Assembly (NCBI GenBank): GCA_021234155.1
Contig: JAJEKV010000075.1
Span: 3,093,280-3,157,279, forward strand
Direction: 5' to 3'
DNA from: Isoetes taiwanensis
Lineage: Eukaryota; Streptophyta; Lycopodiopsida; Isoetales; Isoetaceae
DNA: 64,000 nt
Shown here: piece by piece, positions 10,500 to 21,830 of the stretch
Position numbering within the stretch: position 1 is the first letter of the stretch
Layout of the letters: every line of letters starts with the position of its first letter
The notes under the pieces: model-generated
The model's input: the letters and a program-made list of their open reading frames with translations, nothing else
What the model was told of the DNA's origin: nothing
Database searches by the model: none
Program-made: the position numbers and the translations under genes

Positions 10500-13400
10500 G
10501 TAAGTAGCATGCATGCATTAAATTTTTGCTTTCTTTTATGTATTCTAAACTAATTTTTCTTCACTTTTTCTTCTGGATGAAGGTTGAAGTCCCTACGTGT
10601 GCCACCTTTTTTTTTTTTGATCAAGTTAGTCTACGGGCCTTTTGTGCCTTTGTATTTTTTTGAAAAGCAGGATGGTATATAGGCCTTAGTGCCTTCATTT
10701 GATCTCACCCCCTTGTTGATCTCACCCCTTGTGAACTCACCCCTTGTGATCTGAGGCCTTAGTGCCTCTTTGTAATATATGATGGCCTTAGTGCCTTTTT
10801 GAATATATGATGGCCTTGTGCCTTTTTGAACCTTGTGTAAATTTCTAATTACGAGTATCACGGTATCTTACGTTTTAACATATGATGGCCTTGTGCCGAC
10901 CAGTAATCCGGGCCTTGTGCCTTTTGTTTAATCAGAAAAATAGTTTGTAATGGCTTTGTGTCTTGTGTAAATTTGTGCCTTGTGTAAATTTCTAATTACG
11001 TTTTACCACGGGCCTTAGTGCCTTTCTTTGATCTCACCCATATGTCTAACAGGGCCTTGTGCAAGTTTAATTCAGTTTAATTCAGTTTAATCCGGTTATA
11101 CCTTGGAATTCATTCAACATTCAAGTACAAATTTACGTAATGAAGCATAAAAATGAGAATGCAAAACGAAAAACTCTTTATATTCATAAAAGTATCTATC
11201 TGATTACCCTTTACACAATTGCCACGATAAGTGGATTTTCCTAATACTTTGGGTCTATGTGGCATGCTTGACCTTTCTTGTGGCATGTTGGAGCCTAGGT
11301 GGCATGCATGCAAAGCGTCCCTTTCCTCTTACGCCTCATTCCCAAAATCATTATGGATGCCTCACGATTTGCATCCCTTTATTCCCAAAATTACGCCTGC
11401 GGCTTCATTCCGTCCCCATCGTCTATTCATCTCCTTCACTCCTTCCCCATTCCGTCCATCTCCTTCACTTCCGCCATGGCCAAGTTCAAGACTACACTCG
11501 GCGGGAACACTATCCCGGCCATTGTGCACGCTCCTTCAGCGGCCCGGCCGCGGTCGAGAATCCGTGGCTTCTGCGGGAGGATCCGTGTCTTCCTCCACCG
11601 GAGGAAGCGCCCGTTCTGATGGTGGCCAAGTTCACTCCACGGAGGTGGAGAAGCTCATCATGGATCATCAAGGCGTAAACCGTTGCGGGTGCTTTCAGTG
11701 GGTGCATGCAAGTTATGATGGCGAGGCGACTCCTCGAAATGAAGATGTATGCACTGCGGGGCGACCTCCATATAGAGCTCAAGATGGCCCCTTTGATTAG
11801 TTTAGATTTGTATTGTTATCCCTGGTTTCAATTTTTTTGGCAATAGTCCTTGTGACTATTCTTTGTAAAACTTTTCATTAATGACGAACTTGTTTTGCAA
11901 TAGTCCTTGTTTTGCAATAGAACTTGTTTTGCTTTAACTGTTCTCTGAGTTTCCACTGTTCTTTCAGTTAGCTGAACTGTTCAGTTAGCTGAACTTTTTG
12001 TTATTAATTATAAAATGCAAACAAGGAAACTGAAAAGAAAAACACAGAATTCCCTGAAGCAAAAGTTAGTGGCCTTGCAAGAATCTTTGCACAAAGCAGA
12101 GCTTAATGAATTTTGGCCTCATATCAATTCAGGGACCTAATTTGGGATCCATATATTGCTGTCACCAAAATCAGTCAAGATACTATCAGGAATCTGAGAG
12201 CCATTCCATTTTCTGACCGGGTCAAAAAATGGTCAATGCCCCTGGCTGATTATGGTGAAATCTGTGGTGAAAGCCGTGGTGAAAAATGTGGTGAAAACTG
12301 TGGAGATACAAACGTTGTTTTTATATTTCAAAGGGAGAAAAATACATATGGAAATCTACCATACCCGGTAGAATAGTTCATACTTCTTATTCAACCTGAG
12401 CTGTTTTGAAGAGGTTAATGATGACATACAGTTACTGGGCCTCAATCAGATCCTGCATTGTGAGATCTGTAACTCTTCTTCTTCCAAGTATGTTCAAGAT
12501 TTCATCAAGTGTTTCTGCTGAATAGTTGGTGTAATCCAGCAACACTAAAACATGAGCTTCTCATTTCTGCTCCCACTTATGATACAGATTCATAAAGTAT
12601 TGTCTCAGGTTGTTGTGTCTCCATGCATCTGGCCTGTTGAGCACCTTTTTAATGGCTGAAGCATGGATCCTTTCCTGCTTTAGTTGGATGAACATATCCT
12701 CTTTCTCAAGCATGGGGAGAGCTGAGAACTCATCCTCAGAATCATACACCACCAGAACCCTGTCGGCTGCACCAGCTCTGTTAAGTCTCGACTACATGCA
12801 TTAAAAACAACATCATCGTGTAAAAACAACATCTACTACAAAGAAAGGCAACCCTATCATCGCCTTGGCTTCTAATTCTTTAAGCCCATCAGGAATTAAC
12901 CTATGTTTTAAGCCTAGAATACCTCGGAATTCATGGGTCCTCCGCTCCTCTAATATCCGCCTCTGTTCCTGGTTTATTTGCTCCAGTATAGGTCTTACCG
13001 ATCATTTGCATTTGAGCTGGCGAAATTGTTTGTGCCGTGTTCTCCTTACGTTTTCTTACGCCATAGGCAATTGGATCGGGATAAGCTCCCTCAATCTTTC
13101 TGCCTGACCCCGACTTTTGAATGATTGACCTTGCATTTGATGTGACATTTCCGATTGGTGGGTTTCATCATGTGTTTCTCTGTCCCATTCCGTTCATCCT
13201 TAATGTAATTTTTACGTGTGTCACTTTCACCACATCAATTAAGCGGTAAAGATTGAAGAGTGAAGATTTATATTAAACATATAAAATGATTACATAAGGT
13301 TACATTTCAGATTATATACACTTGTTTTCATTCACGTGGGTCTATCAAAAGAGATCTGGGTCCGGCTCCTCCCTCGTCATCTTCTATGATCACGGGATCG

Positions 13401-14280
13401 GTGGCCACGGGTCGACTTCCCAGGCCTATTTGCTCCCATTCGGAGGGAAAGCAAAAACCATAATGGTGGAGTGTTACCAAACGGAATAGCGGCTTCTCCA
13501 TGTCCATCCTGCAAGGCCTTGTGATGATAGTACATATCCACGAAGTGAAGGAATTGGTCCTCTGTAAACAACCTATCATAACAAAAGAGGAACATGTCTA
13601 AGCGTAAAGGCTTGGTAGCCATTAAGCGAGAAAAGGTCTCAACCTTTGCGGATCACGGTCAATAGTATGAGGAACGGGCCAAAGGCTGGCGGTGTGTAAA
13701 AATTTCAGTGGAAGCGAGTAAGTTGAGAGGTGCGGGGCTGTGGTGTACAATTCAACCTCTGGTGAGAGTTTTCAGCATTTACGTGGTCATATTCTCATCC
13801 GGGTGAATAGAGTAATTTACTGTTGCTGAGCATGTCCATCCATTACGCATGGCTGAAAATCGGGCAAGACACCCTAGGTATTATGGGCTCTTCTTCTCTG
13901 GGTCACATTATCCCATTCAGGCACTCCATGGTTTTCGCGACATCAAGAGGTGAAGTTGGCCATGTCTGCTTGTAGTAAAATTGTTTGTAAAGTTTGTAAG
14001 CTATCTTCTTCCCACCCGGTATGGCGTAAAAAGCTGCTTCCCAAAAGGACCTGCTGCGTAAAGCATGCGCTCTGAACTCTTGTAATAAAGCTGTAAACTT
14101 CGATTCGGGAGCAAGAAGAATGGCATCTCGGGCCTTTTGGGTTGCAGAGATCATTAATTTTAAGCCATCCATAATGATTTTTCAGGATGATGAGAGGAAT
14201 TGATGGGACCCAGAAATTTAAGGAAAAGGAAAGCATTTCAGTAGAAAAGCTGTTCAGAAGGATCTATCTGTGTCGGGAGA
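10500..14280. other. Middle of 16-kb element: degenerate repeats and unassigned ORFs
   Basis: 10.63-11.06 kb holds a degenerate repeat of GGCCTTAGTGCCTTT and GATGGCCTTGTGCC words. 11.23-11.80 kb has overlapping open frames without recognisable domains. 12.24-12.31 kb has four GTGGTGAAA words in a row. Minus-strand frames at 12561-12752, 13328-13622 and 13903-14236 may be downstream parts of the transposase-like gene or a second gene, but I could not match them to anything. Confidence 0.4.
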
Positions 14281-14395
14281 AGAGACAGAAAGTGAAACAC
14301 GTGGTGAAACATGTAGTGAAACACATGTGTCACCACATGTGGTGAAACACATGTGGTGAAACATGTGGTGAAACATGTGGTGAACACAGGGGCAT
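14280..14395. repeat. GTGGTG-word array 3
   Basis: Repeats of GTGGTGAAACATGTGGTGAAAC, with one CACCACATGTGGTG palindrome in the middle. The word closely resembles the terminal inverted repeat (GTGAAAGCATGTTGTAGTGGAAC), which fits a binding-site role by inference. Confidence 0.75.
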
Positions 14396-14583
14396 GTTAC
14401 ATCGAGAGACATCAAAATACAATTACATATTACATCGAAACAAACATATTACATTGAAACAAGGGACATCAAAATACAATTGAGCATGGAATTGAGTTTC
14501 TTATATTATTCCCAAACAAGGCAAGACACAACAACATATTCAAAATTTCTGAATCATTTCCTAACCTGTAAGAATGTGTTCAG

Positions 14584-17246
14584 TTATTCTTCATCAGACA
14601 TGCTATCTTCATCAGATAAAACCTCGGGCAAGTTTTCTAGAATCTTTTCCTCATCTGCCTGGTCTAGCCTGTAAATAGTTCGAGCACCTTTCTTGATCTG
14701 CTGCATGGGAACTCGAATAGCACAAATTTGAGTAGAGAATACAAGTGACTTTGGCTCGTTTGTCAACAACTCAAACATCACCTTTGACCGAGGCTTCTTT
14801 CTATAGTAAATGCCCTCCACAACGGTTTCACCTCTCATAAACAAGTTTCCATTCTGCTTGAAGTCATTTTCAACTTCAAATTTTGGCTTGGTGCATAGCA
14901 ACATCCAAAATACAGAATCCTCCTCGTTCTCTTTAGGTGCAGCAACTGCAAAGCTGTCTCCTTCTCTAAGTGCTTCTGCAAGTACATTTGCCAAGGTTGA
15001 GTATAGTGGCACGGTAGACTTGGGGTCTCTTCCACATCCGCATGAACATTGGAGGATGGTTCAACGACTACAAGGTCCCATTCATCTACATACAATTTGT
15101 TCTCACACATGTCCCATTTTCCATCCAAACAATTCTTTGCAAAAACATGATAGCTTTACGGTATGTAGGCGTGTTGGATTTCTGTCTTTGAATCCATGGT
15201 GAATGAATTTGCACGGTTTACGGAATTGTCTCGCACCCCAAGCCTTTTTCCTGTTGATATCCTCAGGTTTTATTTCCTAGAAGTATCTCCGAACTTTTCT
15301 TCCATTTTCAGTCCACTCAGATGTACCACATTGAAATTATTTCTCTGCAATTTTCACCACATCATGGGCATTATCTAGTTTAATGTCAGGATGTTTAAAT
15401 TTGTGTGACCTCGTTATCCATCTTTTCAATTCTTTGCCTTCCCATCATGTTCACCTTTTCCATGGTTTGATCCAAAGAAGTTCCACATCATGTTGACCTC
15501 TCGTATCCAAGCGTACCTTCCAACAAAATAAAATGATCTGGCTGCTTTGAATTGTGATACAGCACCATCTGAAAATACATAGTGCTGTTTGGGGACATTG
15601 CATTTCTGCTTTAAGTACTCAAAATGTTTCATAAAACAATGTTGAACAAAAAGTGTGTCATGTTCCCTATCATCCGACACATAGTAGTGTGTTTCCTTCT
15701 CAATGGTGTAAATGCAATGCGGGATCAACCTGATAGGTTATTTGAACAAATATAGTTATCACGGTTGTTGACCCGGCGTATGGGTGAACTTCATTACGCT
15801 CCTTAAAAGTATAATTCTCTGCTTGAAGTCAACCACGGATAGGTAAGCATCTCGGGCAAGTTATCAAGGAGTTCTTTGTCTTGGCACACTTTGCCACTTA
15901 TATCCGAAGTTGTGTAAAGGAAATTTTGGAAGCTTCTCCAACATTTTGTTCACCCGTGGAAGACTTGCGGTTTCATTGTGTTGGTGAGCGAGCTTAGACT
16001 TCTTGCTGCCATCTCTGAATCTGAGTTTTTCATAGTCTAGGTATTCCCACTTCACCATGCCACTATCACTAGATTGTTCATGTGGGCAGATAGGGAACTT
16101 CTTAATCCCACACTCTTTACACTCACCCAGAATGCATTCCCTCTTATGGTAAGCTACTTATTTTGTATTCAGACGCCCTGCATTCACCATATATGTCTGA
16201 CCTGTAAAGCTGACAAGTGCAGCTGCAGCTTTTTGGGTGCTTAGTTCTCATACTATTGAAGCCATCTATTAGCATCTGCATTCTAACATGGTATATACAG
16301 CAGCAACTATTGAAGTCCTTTAATTTTATAACAAACCATGGTTTCAGCTTTTCAAACATCCTCTGTTTGATCATAACACTAGGATGTTCCGTCTTGAATT
16401 TCCTGAACAATTGCAAGCTACAAGGAAGATAACAAGGTGATCGGCATATTTATTGCACACTACATTTTCCACCACACTAGGCACCACATAGCATATATTC
16501 TGGACATTCATCTTACACCTCCTTATTCACCACACTAGGCACCACAACGCATATATTACATAATTTATTGTACACCATATTTTTTCACCACACTAGGCAC
16601 CACATAGCATATATTCTGGACATTCATCTTACATCTGGTTATTCACCACACTAGGCACCACATAGAATATATTACAGCATTTATTTTTACACTATATTTT
16701 TCACTACACTAGGCACCACACTAGGCACCACACTGGCACCACACTAGACACCACACTAGGCACCACACCATGTTATTCATCACACTAGGGACCACATAGC
16801 ATATATTACAACATTTATTTTACACCATGTTATTCACCACACTAGGCACCACATAGCATATATTACGAGATGTATTTTTACACCATGTTATTCACCACAC
16901 TAGGCACCACAAAGCATATATTGACGACATTTATTTCACACCATTGCCTCACCACAAAGAACCACATATCACAAGCAATCACTAACCACATACCACATAC
17001 CACATTAACAATAAAAAATGTGGTGAAGATGAAGAAATGAAATAACACAATGATTCTTCCGGATAGTGAGTGGCATGATCCTCTCTTACATTTAGTTCCA
17101 ATCTTACTGAACTTAACATCCTTTGCATTTGGAGAGACCCTCTTTTGTTTTCGGTCCAAAATTGCTGCACAAGTTCTATGACAGAATTGGGAATTGCATC
17201 TGCTCTTCTAACTCTTTTGTACAAAACCCATTTTCCCCTTTGCAAT
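14584..17246 (-). pseudogene. DDE-like transposase gene of the 16-kb element, decayed
   Basis: Pieces in order on the minus strand: an N-terminal segment (17246-17040) with RRADAIPNSVIELVQQFW; then an intron whose acceptor is TTGTAG| at 16418. Next come FRKFKTEHPSVMIKQRMFEKL and CCCIYHVRMQ (16416-16144), a W-x-Y segment (16058-15864), and a DFK/ENYTFKERNEVH block near 15.8 kb broken by one base. Then follow YYVSDDREHD, FSDGAVSQFK, WNFFGSNHGKGEHDG (15728-15426) and a C-terminal region with FWMLLCTKPKFEVEND (15012-14584). The spaced acidic motifs and HGKG-x-DG pattern match what I recall of an unnamed eukaryotic transposase-type family. I recognise the pattern but cannot name the superfamily. 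Frameshifts and stops (for example after IAEK near 15.35 kb) make it non-functional as read. Confidence 0.65.
16450..17030 (-). repeat. GTGGTG-word array 4 inside transposase-gene intron
   Basis: On the plus strand it reads CACCACACTAGGCACCACA followed by TAGCATATATT, repeated at roughly 80-120-bp spacing with denser copies at 16705-16770. The words are in the opposite orientation to arrays 1 and 2. It lies between the two N-terminal coding segments of the transposase-like gene. Confidence 0.8.
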
Positions 17247-18095
17247 CTATCTCTTCCCTCTTCAATTTTGCTTTGGTAAGATTTCTAGGATGAACACCCG
17301 CCAGTTTACCAAAACCCCGAAAGCACAGCGGGATTAGCACTTTCGGTATTAATGCTTCCTCTTACGGCCATAGCAAGGCAACTACTCTTGGCTGCTAAAC
17401 TGTTATTGCTGTTAGACTTCTTCACAAGTTGAATGGAAGCCCTGAGGTTGCTGACCACAATGCTCTTGGCTTGCAAATCTTTGACTCTTAAGCCAAGTCA
17501 CGCCATCCATTGTGTCATCCTACGGATAATCTAGTAAAACCTCTTTCTTATCATTTGTTAGACAAGCCTTTAGTGGTGCTATGAAATGAAGATAACAATT
17601 TTAATACCATCCGGAGCGCCTAGTAGAGGCCGTTACTTGGATCCTCCCTCTGCTGATGCAATTTTTGCTAATTCTTCTTTAGCTTCCCTTTGTCTTTTTT
17701 CTTTGGCGTCTTTTATGATCCCGTTCTTGTTACGGAGTTCTCTTTCTCTTACATGTGGCTCGGTTTGAGATTTTAGGCAGATTTGCTTCCAAATTAAATG
17801 ATTGAAGGTATGAACCGGATTGATCCACAACCGGATTAAGCGCCATAGCCGTGTGCTTCAGGAAAGGCGCGGGTGGGTCGTGGGTTTAGAAATCGGTTCG
17901 GTGGAGATTGGAATGGGACGGGTGGCGTAGGAAATTGGAATGGGACGGGTGGCGTAGGAATCGGGTTGTTGCAGTTCAAGAAATGATTGAATCCGGGCAG
18001 TACATGCACTAGGCGCCAAATAAACATTTAAAATCGCACCACAAATTTGATATCTCCCACCACATTTTTAGGGGGGACAGGGGGGACACCCAGGG
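17247..18095. other. Right subterminal region of 16-kb element
   Basis: A minus-strand open frame at 17633-17830 encodes a Lys/Glu-rich helical stretch (REREL...KDAKEKRQREAKEEL) that may be the N-terminus of the transposase-like protein. 17880-17965 has GGGACGGGTGGCGTAGGAA repeats. At 18035-18065 are CACCAC words close to the right terminus. Confidence 0.4.
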
Positions 18096-18121
18096 TGTTC
18101 CACTACAACATGCTTTCACCC
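18096..18121 (-). repeat. Right terminal inverted repeat of 16-kb element
   Basis: Reverse complement of 2139-2164, all 26 positions matching. The next three bases are ATC, the proposed target duplication. Confidence 0.9.
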
Positions 18122-18124
18122 ATC

Positions 18125-21100
18125 TGTAAGCTGTCCTGACTGTGAAGCCTATTCTACCATTATGATTCCAGTTGAAGTCCTCATTGGACTATCTGCCATG
18201 AAGAAGCGAGATACAGATGTTATTATATAAGGCTTCACAATTCTCTCCCTCTTCAGCTAAGACCGATTTCCTGTAAGGGGATGACACCTTGATCATTGAA
18301 TAAATCCCCAATGAAGTGAATCCCTTTGGTACTCCAAAGTCTGGCCTGGTCTGGAAAATGACAAGCTAAACACAGAAAAGGGTCGTTAGTAATGAGAGCA
18401 GGGTTCCAAAAAATGGATTGTTTCATGGAAAGCCCCTCCTTCCAAGTAAACATACCTTTAACTGAATTTCAAGCCTTAATCCATTTCTTAATCAAAGCTG
18501 GGATGGAATTAGGGACTGTAAAGGGAAAGTAAATAGAGTGGGGCAAAACCAATCTAAGCTACCTCCAACCAAAGGACAGACATTTGCCCAAGTAGTATCT
18601 AATAATAACGGAGACCGGGTGCTTGATCTGATTATAAGCCACCTTGTAGAAGTATTTGGCAGTAAGAGCTATACCCTGCTTTTCAATATTAATGACCTCC
18701 AATCCACCATTTTTCTTCTTCTTGCAGCATTCTTCGATAGCAACTTGTTTTGCCCACAAGAAATGAATCTAGCAATGATACTTTGAAGCTTGCTGGACAC
18801 CCTTTTGGGGTCCAGGATCACAGAGGACTGATGTACATGAGAGGAGGATATTACAAAATTTGTAATAATGGTCGGCCATGCTTAGAAATGTATTTAGAGT
18901 TAAGGCTATCAACCTTCCTTTGGAACTTCTCAACTATATCGGTCCAAATGTCAGAGGGGCTGCCCTTTAAAGCATAAGGAATACCTAAGATTTTAGAAGA
19001 ATTGGTAGGAAGAATATACTTACAGCCCAAGAGAGCAGCCGTTTGCTCCCCTTTTACCTGATCTTTAGCTAAAACCTTCGATTTGATGGGATTAACTTTA
19101 CAGCCCGATGCATCCCCAAAATTCTCCAAGATTGTCTGAGTGTTAATAATAGACTGATAGTCCATAGAGACCAATAAGAAGGTGTCATCTGCAAAATGTC
19201 CATTCAAATTTTGATCCATCTCACCATTATCAGGGAGATTGAGGCCCTAGATCAGATTAGTATTTCTAGCCTCCTCCATCTTACCGTGAAGGGCTTCCAT
19301 AATAATCAGAGGGGGCAAGTGGACATCCCTGCTTAACTCCTCTTTTCAGGGGGAAGAAGGGACTACACTCTCTGTTGATCAAGACCGAGGATCTAGAATT
19401 AATAAGAATAGCTCTAAAAATAAGAATTACCTCGTTGGAGAAGCCCAAGGCACTGCAACACTTAAAAAGGAAGCTCCAGTTTACAGTATCAAAAGCAATG
19501 GTAATATTGAGCTTGATAAGGGCTATATCCTGCTTAGAATCCTTGGCCCAATTAAGCCCAAGAATAGCTGTCACCACATTATCAAGGATGAATCTGTCCT
19601 TAAGATACACTGCCTGAGAGGAGCTGATAATTTTGTCCAGCACAGGTTTGAGCCTCCTGGCTATAGTACCAGAAATCAGCTTTTAGATCAAATTGGATAA
19701 GGATATAGACCTAATCCGAGTACGAGATGGGCATACCGACCTTAGGAATCAACGTGATGAAGCTAGTGTTAATTCTTGCATCCATGCACTTTTGATCTCT
19801 GAATTCATTGGCTAAGCAAGTGATGCTATCACTTAGAATAGGCCAGGCCTTAATGAAAAATTCGACAGGGAGACCATCTGCCCCTGGAGCCTTGCCTTTC
19901 TCCATCTCTCGGGCAGTTTGAAAAAGCTCAGCATTCAAAAATGGCCTATAAATATGGGCATTATCCTCGTTGCTAACCTTAGCTTGAAGATTAATGAATC
20001 TGTCCATGATATCATGATGGCAATCCTGATTGGTACCCATTATATTGGTAAAGTGCTCTGCAACAGTCTTTTTGATCTGATTCTCCTCTGTGATGAAGTC
20101 TTCCCCTACCTTAACTTAAAAAATATGGTTCCTTTTGGTCCTACCTTTTGCCATGATAAAGAAGAATTTCGAACTGCATCTTTCATCATCCCTAATGTCC
20201 CTAATCTTGGCTTTCAGCTTCCAACTTTGAGCAATTCTTATCTCCTCTCTCTCAATTTCAGCTCGAATATTATCCTTTGTTTCTTCTGAGGCATGAGGGC
20301 GAGAATCCCTTAAGTTCTGCAGTGAGGCCATCTTCTACCTATGAATGTCCTTGCCCCACTCCTTGAGCCAATTCTTAATTCCTTTGGAGACTATAATCCA
20401 CCAGAACATCCGGAAGCCCCTATAGGCTTGAGAAATCTAGAAGTGATCTGCTGCAGCCTATCCATGAAGTCATCCTGTTCCAGAAGGCTAATATTCAACT
20501 TGAAATACGTGTTCTTCCTCTTAAATTATTCAAAGCCAAGATCAGCAGCTGTTGGGGGTAGTGATCAGAAAGGGTATACCCTTCCAAGTTGACTACCCTA
20601 TTACTGTAATTCCAAAGATTTTTAGAAAGATAGAACCTGTCATGAAGGCACAAGGTAGGATCAATTCTTTTGTCAGTCCAGCTGTAGGAGTTAGGCCTCG
20701 TCCTTGCCAGCATCAGATTATGTCCCTGAATGAGTTCCCTCCAAGAATCTTTTTCCTGAGCACCCAAGGGTCTGAAATTCTTATTTTTCATAAAAGCATT
20801 AGTGACCATGTTAAGATCCCCTCCTAAAATACACTCCTCGAAATCCAGATTATCTAAACTACTCGTAACTATATTCCAAATCCCAACCCTTCCCCAGGAT
20901 TGTTGTAGGCATAGATGTTAAGTAAAGCCAGCCTAGTCCTAAAAATAGTGCAGAGGAGAATCTGCCACCTACCATCCCTGCCATTAATCATAAAAATCAG
21001 ACATATTTAGATTATTTTTCCAAGCAGTAGCAATCCCTACAGATAGCAGGGATAGACCGTAGGCTAAAATCAGGGGGTAGAGTTCTACTTATCATAACCT

Positions 21101-21212
21101 GATGGTTGGAATCATGAATCTTATGCTCCTGAATGAAAATGATGTCGGGATTAAGGGAAGAAAGGCACACTTTTGCACGATCAAACATACCGGTAATGCA
21201 ATTGAAATACAA
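18125..21212 (-). pseudogene. LINE-A ORF2: endonuclease and reverse transcriptase
   Basis: On the minus strand, the endonuclease shows NPDIIFIQEHKIH (21.15 kb), SYSWTDKRIDPTLCLHDRFY and SDHYP (20.5-20.7 kb). The RT shows EMEKGKAPGADGLPVEFF and LIPKV (19.7-19.9 kb), then KLNITIAFDTVNW, GVKQGCPLAP (19.3-19.5 kb) and FADDTFLL (19.2 kb). Further on are SKILGIPYALKG and ISKHGRPLLQI, then GFTVRTAYR at the transposon junction. Motif order is that of plant L1. The first RT aspartate is Asn (KLN for KLD), and there are several frame changes, so this copy is dead. Confidence 0.85.
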
Positions 21213-21241
21213 CGTGTGTCCACGTCTCTTAACATTTTTTT

Positions 21242-21818
21242 TTATCTCTCCATCAAACTTATAGAAAACTTTTGAAAATATGTGAATCTTTGTGGGCTGC
21301 GGCAGTAAAACTTGTTCACTGTTATCAGATTATTTACTTGCTGCACACACCTGAATTCATTGACAATCTTGAAGGCCAGATTGATCCTATGTGCCTTACT
21401 AGATTTTCTATCCTTATATAGTATACGAGACCTCTTCCTAACCAATCTCTTGAAATTGGATTCATCGTGCCCGAAAGAGTTTAGGATCCAAATCAAAGTA
21501 CGCCACATTATCATCATTCACCTCTTGAATATCAGACTCATCTTCTATTGTCTCATCCACCTTTGTCTCGAAATCTTCTAAAGGAGATATCTTATAATTC
21601 TCATCTTCAGTAGAGTCATAACTACCATCACTGGATAATATCATTGTGCATTTTCTGCTCAATGGACTAGCAGCATGCACGAAGTCACTGATACTCTTTT
21701 GAGATTTCTTTTCCATGACTGGACTTTGCAAACTATTTTGTAGAACAAAGAGCACAGTTATTGTCATTCTGCTTTCAAATTCTAGCCACATCGACATAAC
21801 AACTATCAGCACACTCAA
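21242..21818 (-). pseudogene. LINE-A ORF1 C-terminal relic (tentative)
   Basis: Two overlapping minus-strand frames lie directly upstream of ORF2. They encode an acidic segment (MILSSDGSYDSTEDENYKI) and a basic segment (NFKRLVRKRSRILYKDRKSS). The position suits the end of ORF1, but I see no RNA-binding or zinc-knuckle motif. Confidence 0.35.
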
Positions 21819-21830
21819 GCAAGCACTATG

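Larger units (their letters stand above)
2138..18121. mobile_element. 16-kb TIR DNA transposon inserted in LINE-A
   Basis: It is bounded by a perfect 26-bp inverted repeat (2139-2164 and 18096-18121) that starts GGGTGAAAGCATGTTGTAGT. A possible 3-bp target duplication ATC lies at 2135-2137 and 18122-18124, with one extra C at 2138. The insertion splits LINE-A ORF2. Excision of the element plus one ATC restores the frame ...RTAYR-YLMRDQS... with no stop at the join, whereas simple joining gives an early stop. Inside are RING, phosphatase-like and Ulp1 protease genes on the plus strand, a transposase-like gene on the minus strand, and arrays of GTGGTG words. A 3-bp duplication is known for CACTA, PIF/Harbinger and Zator elements, but the GGG terminus is not CACTA. 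I do not assign a superfamily. Confidence 0.85.
18122..21830 (-). mobile_element. LINE-A, 5' segment (L1-type non-LTR retrotransposon)
   Basis: Contains the C-terminal part of ORF1 and most of ORF2 of the LINE whose 3' part is at 1126-2137. The upstream limit is a guess from the end of the ORF1-like frame. I found no target duplication for the LINE itself. Confidence 0.8.
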
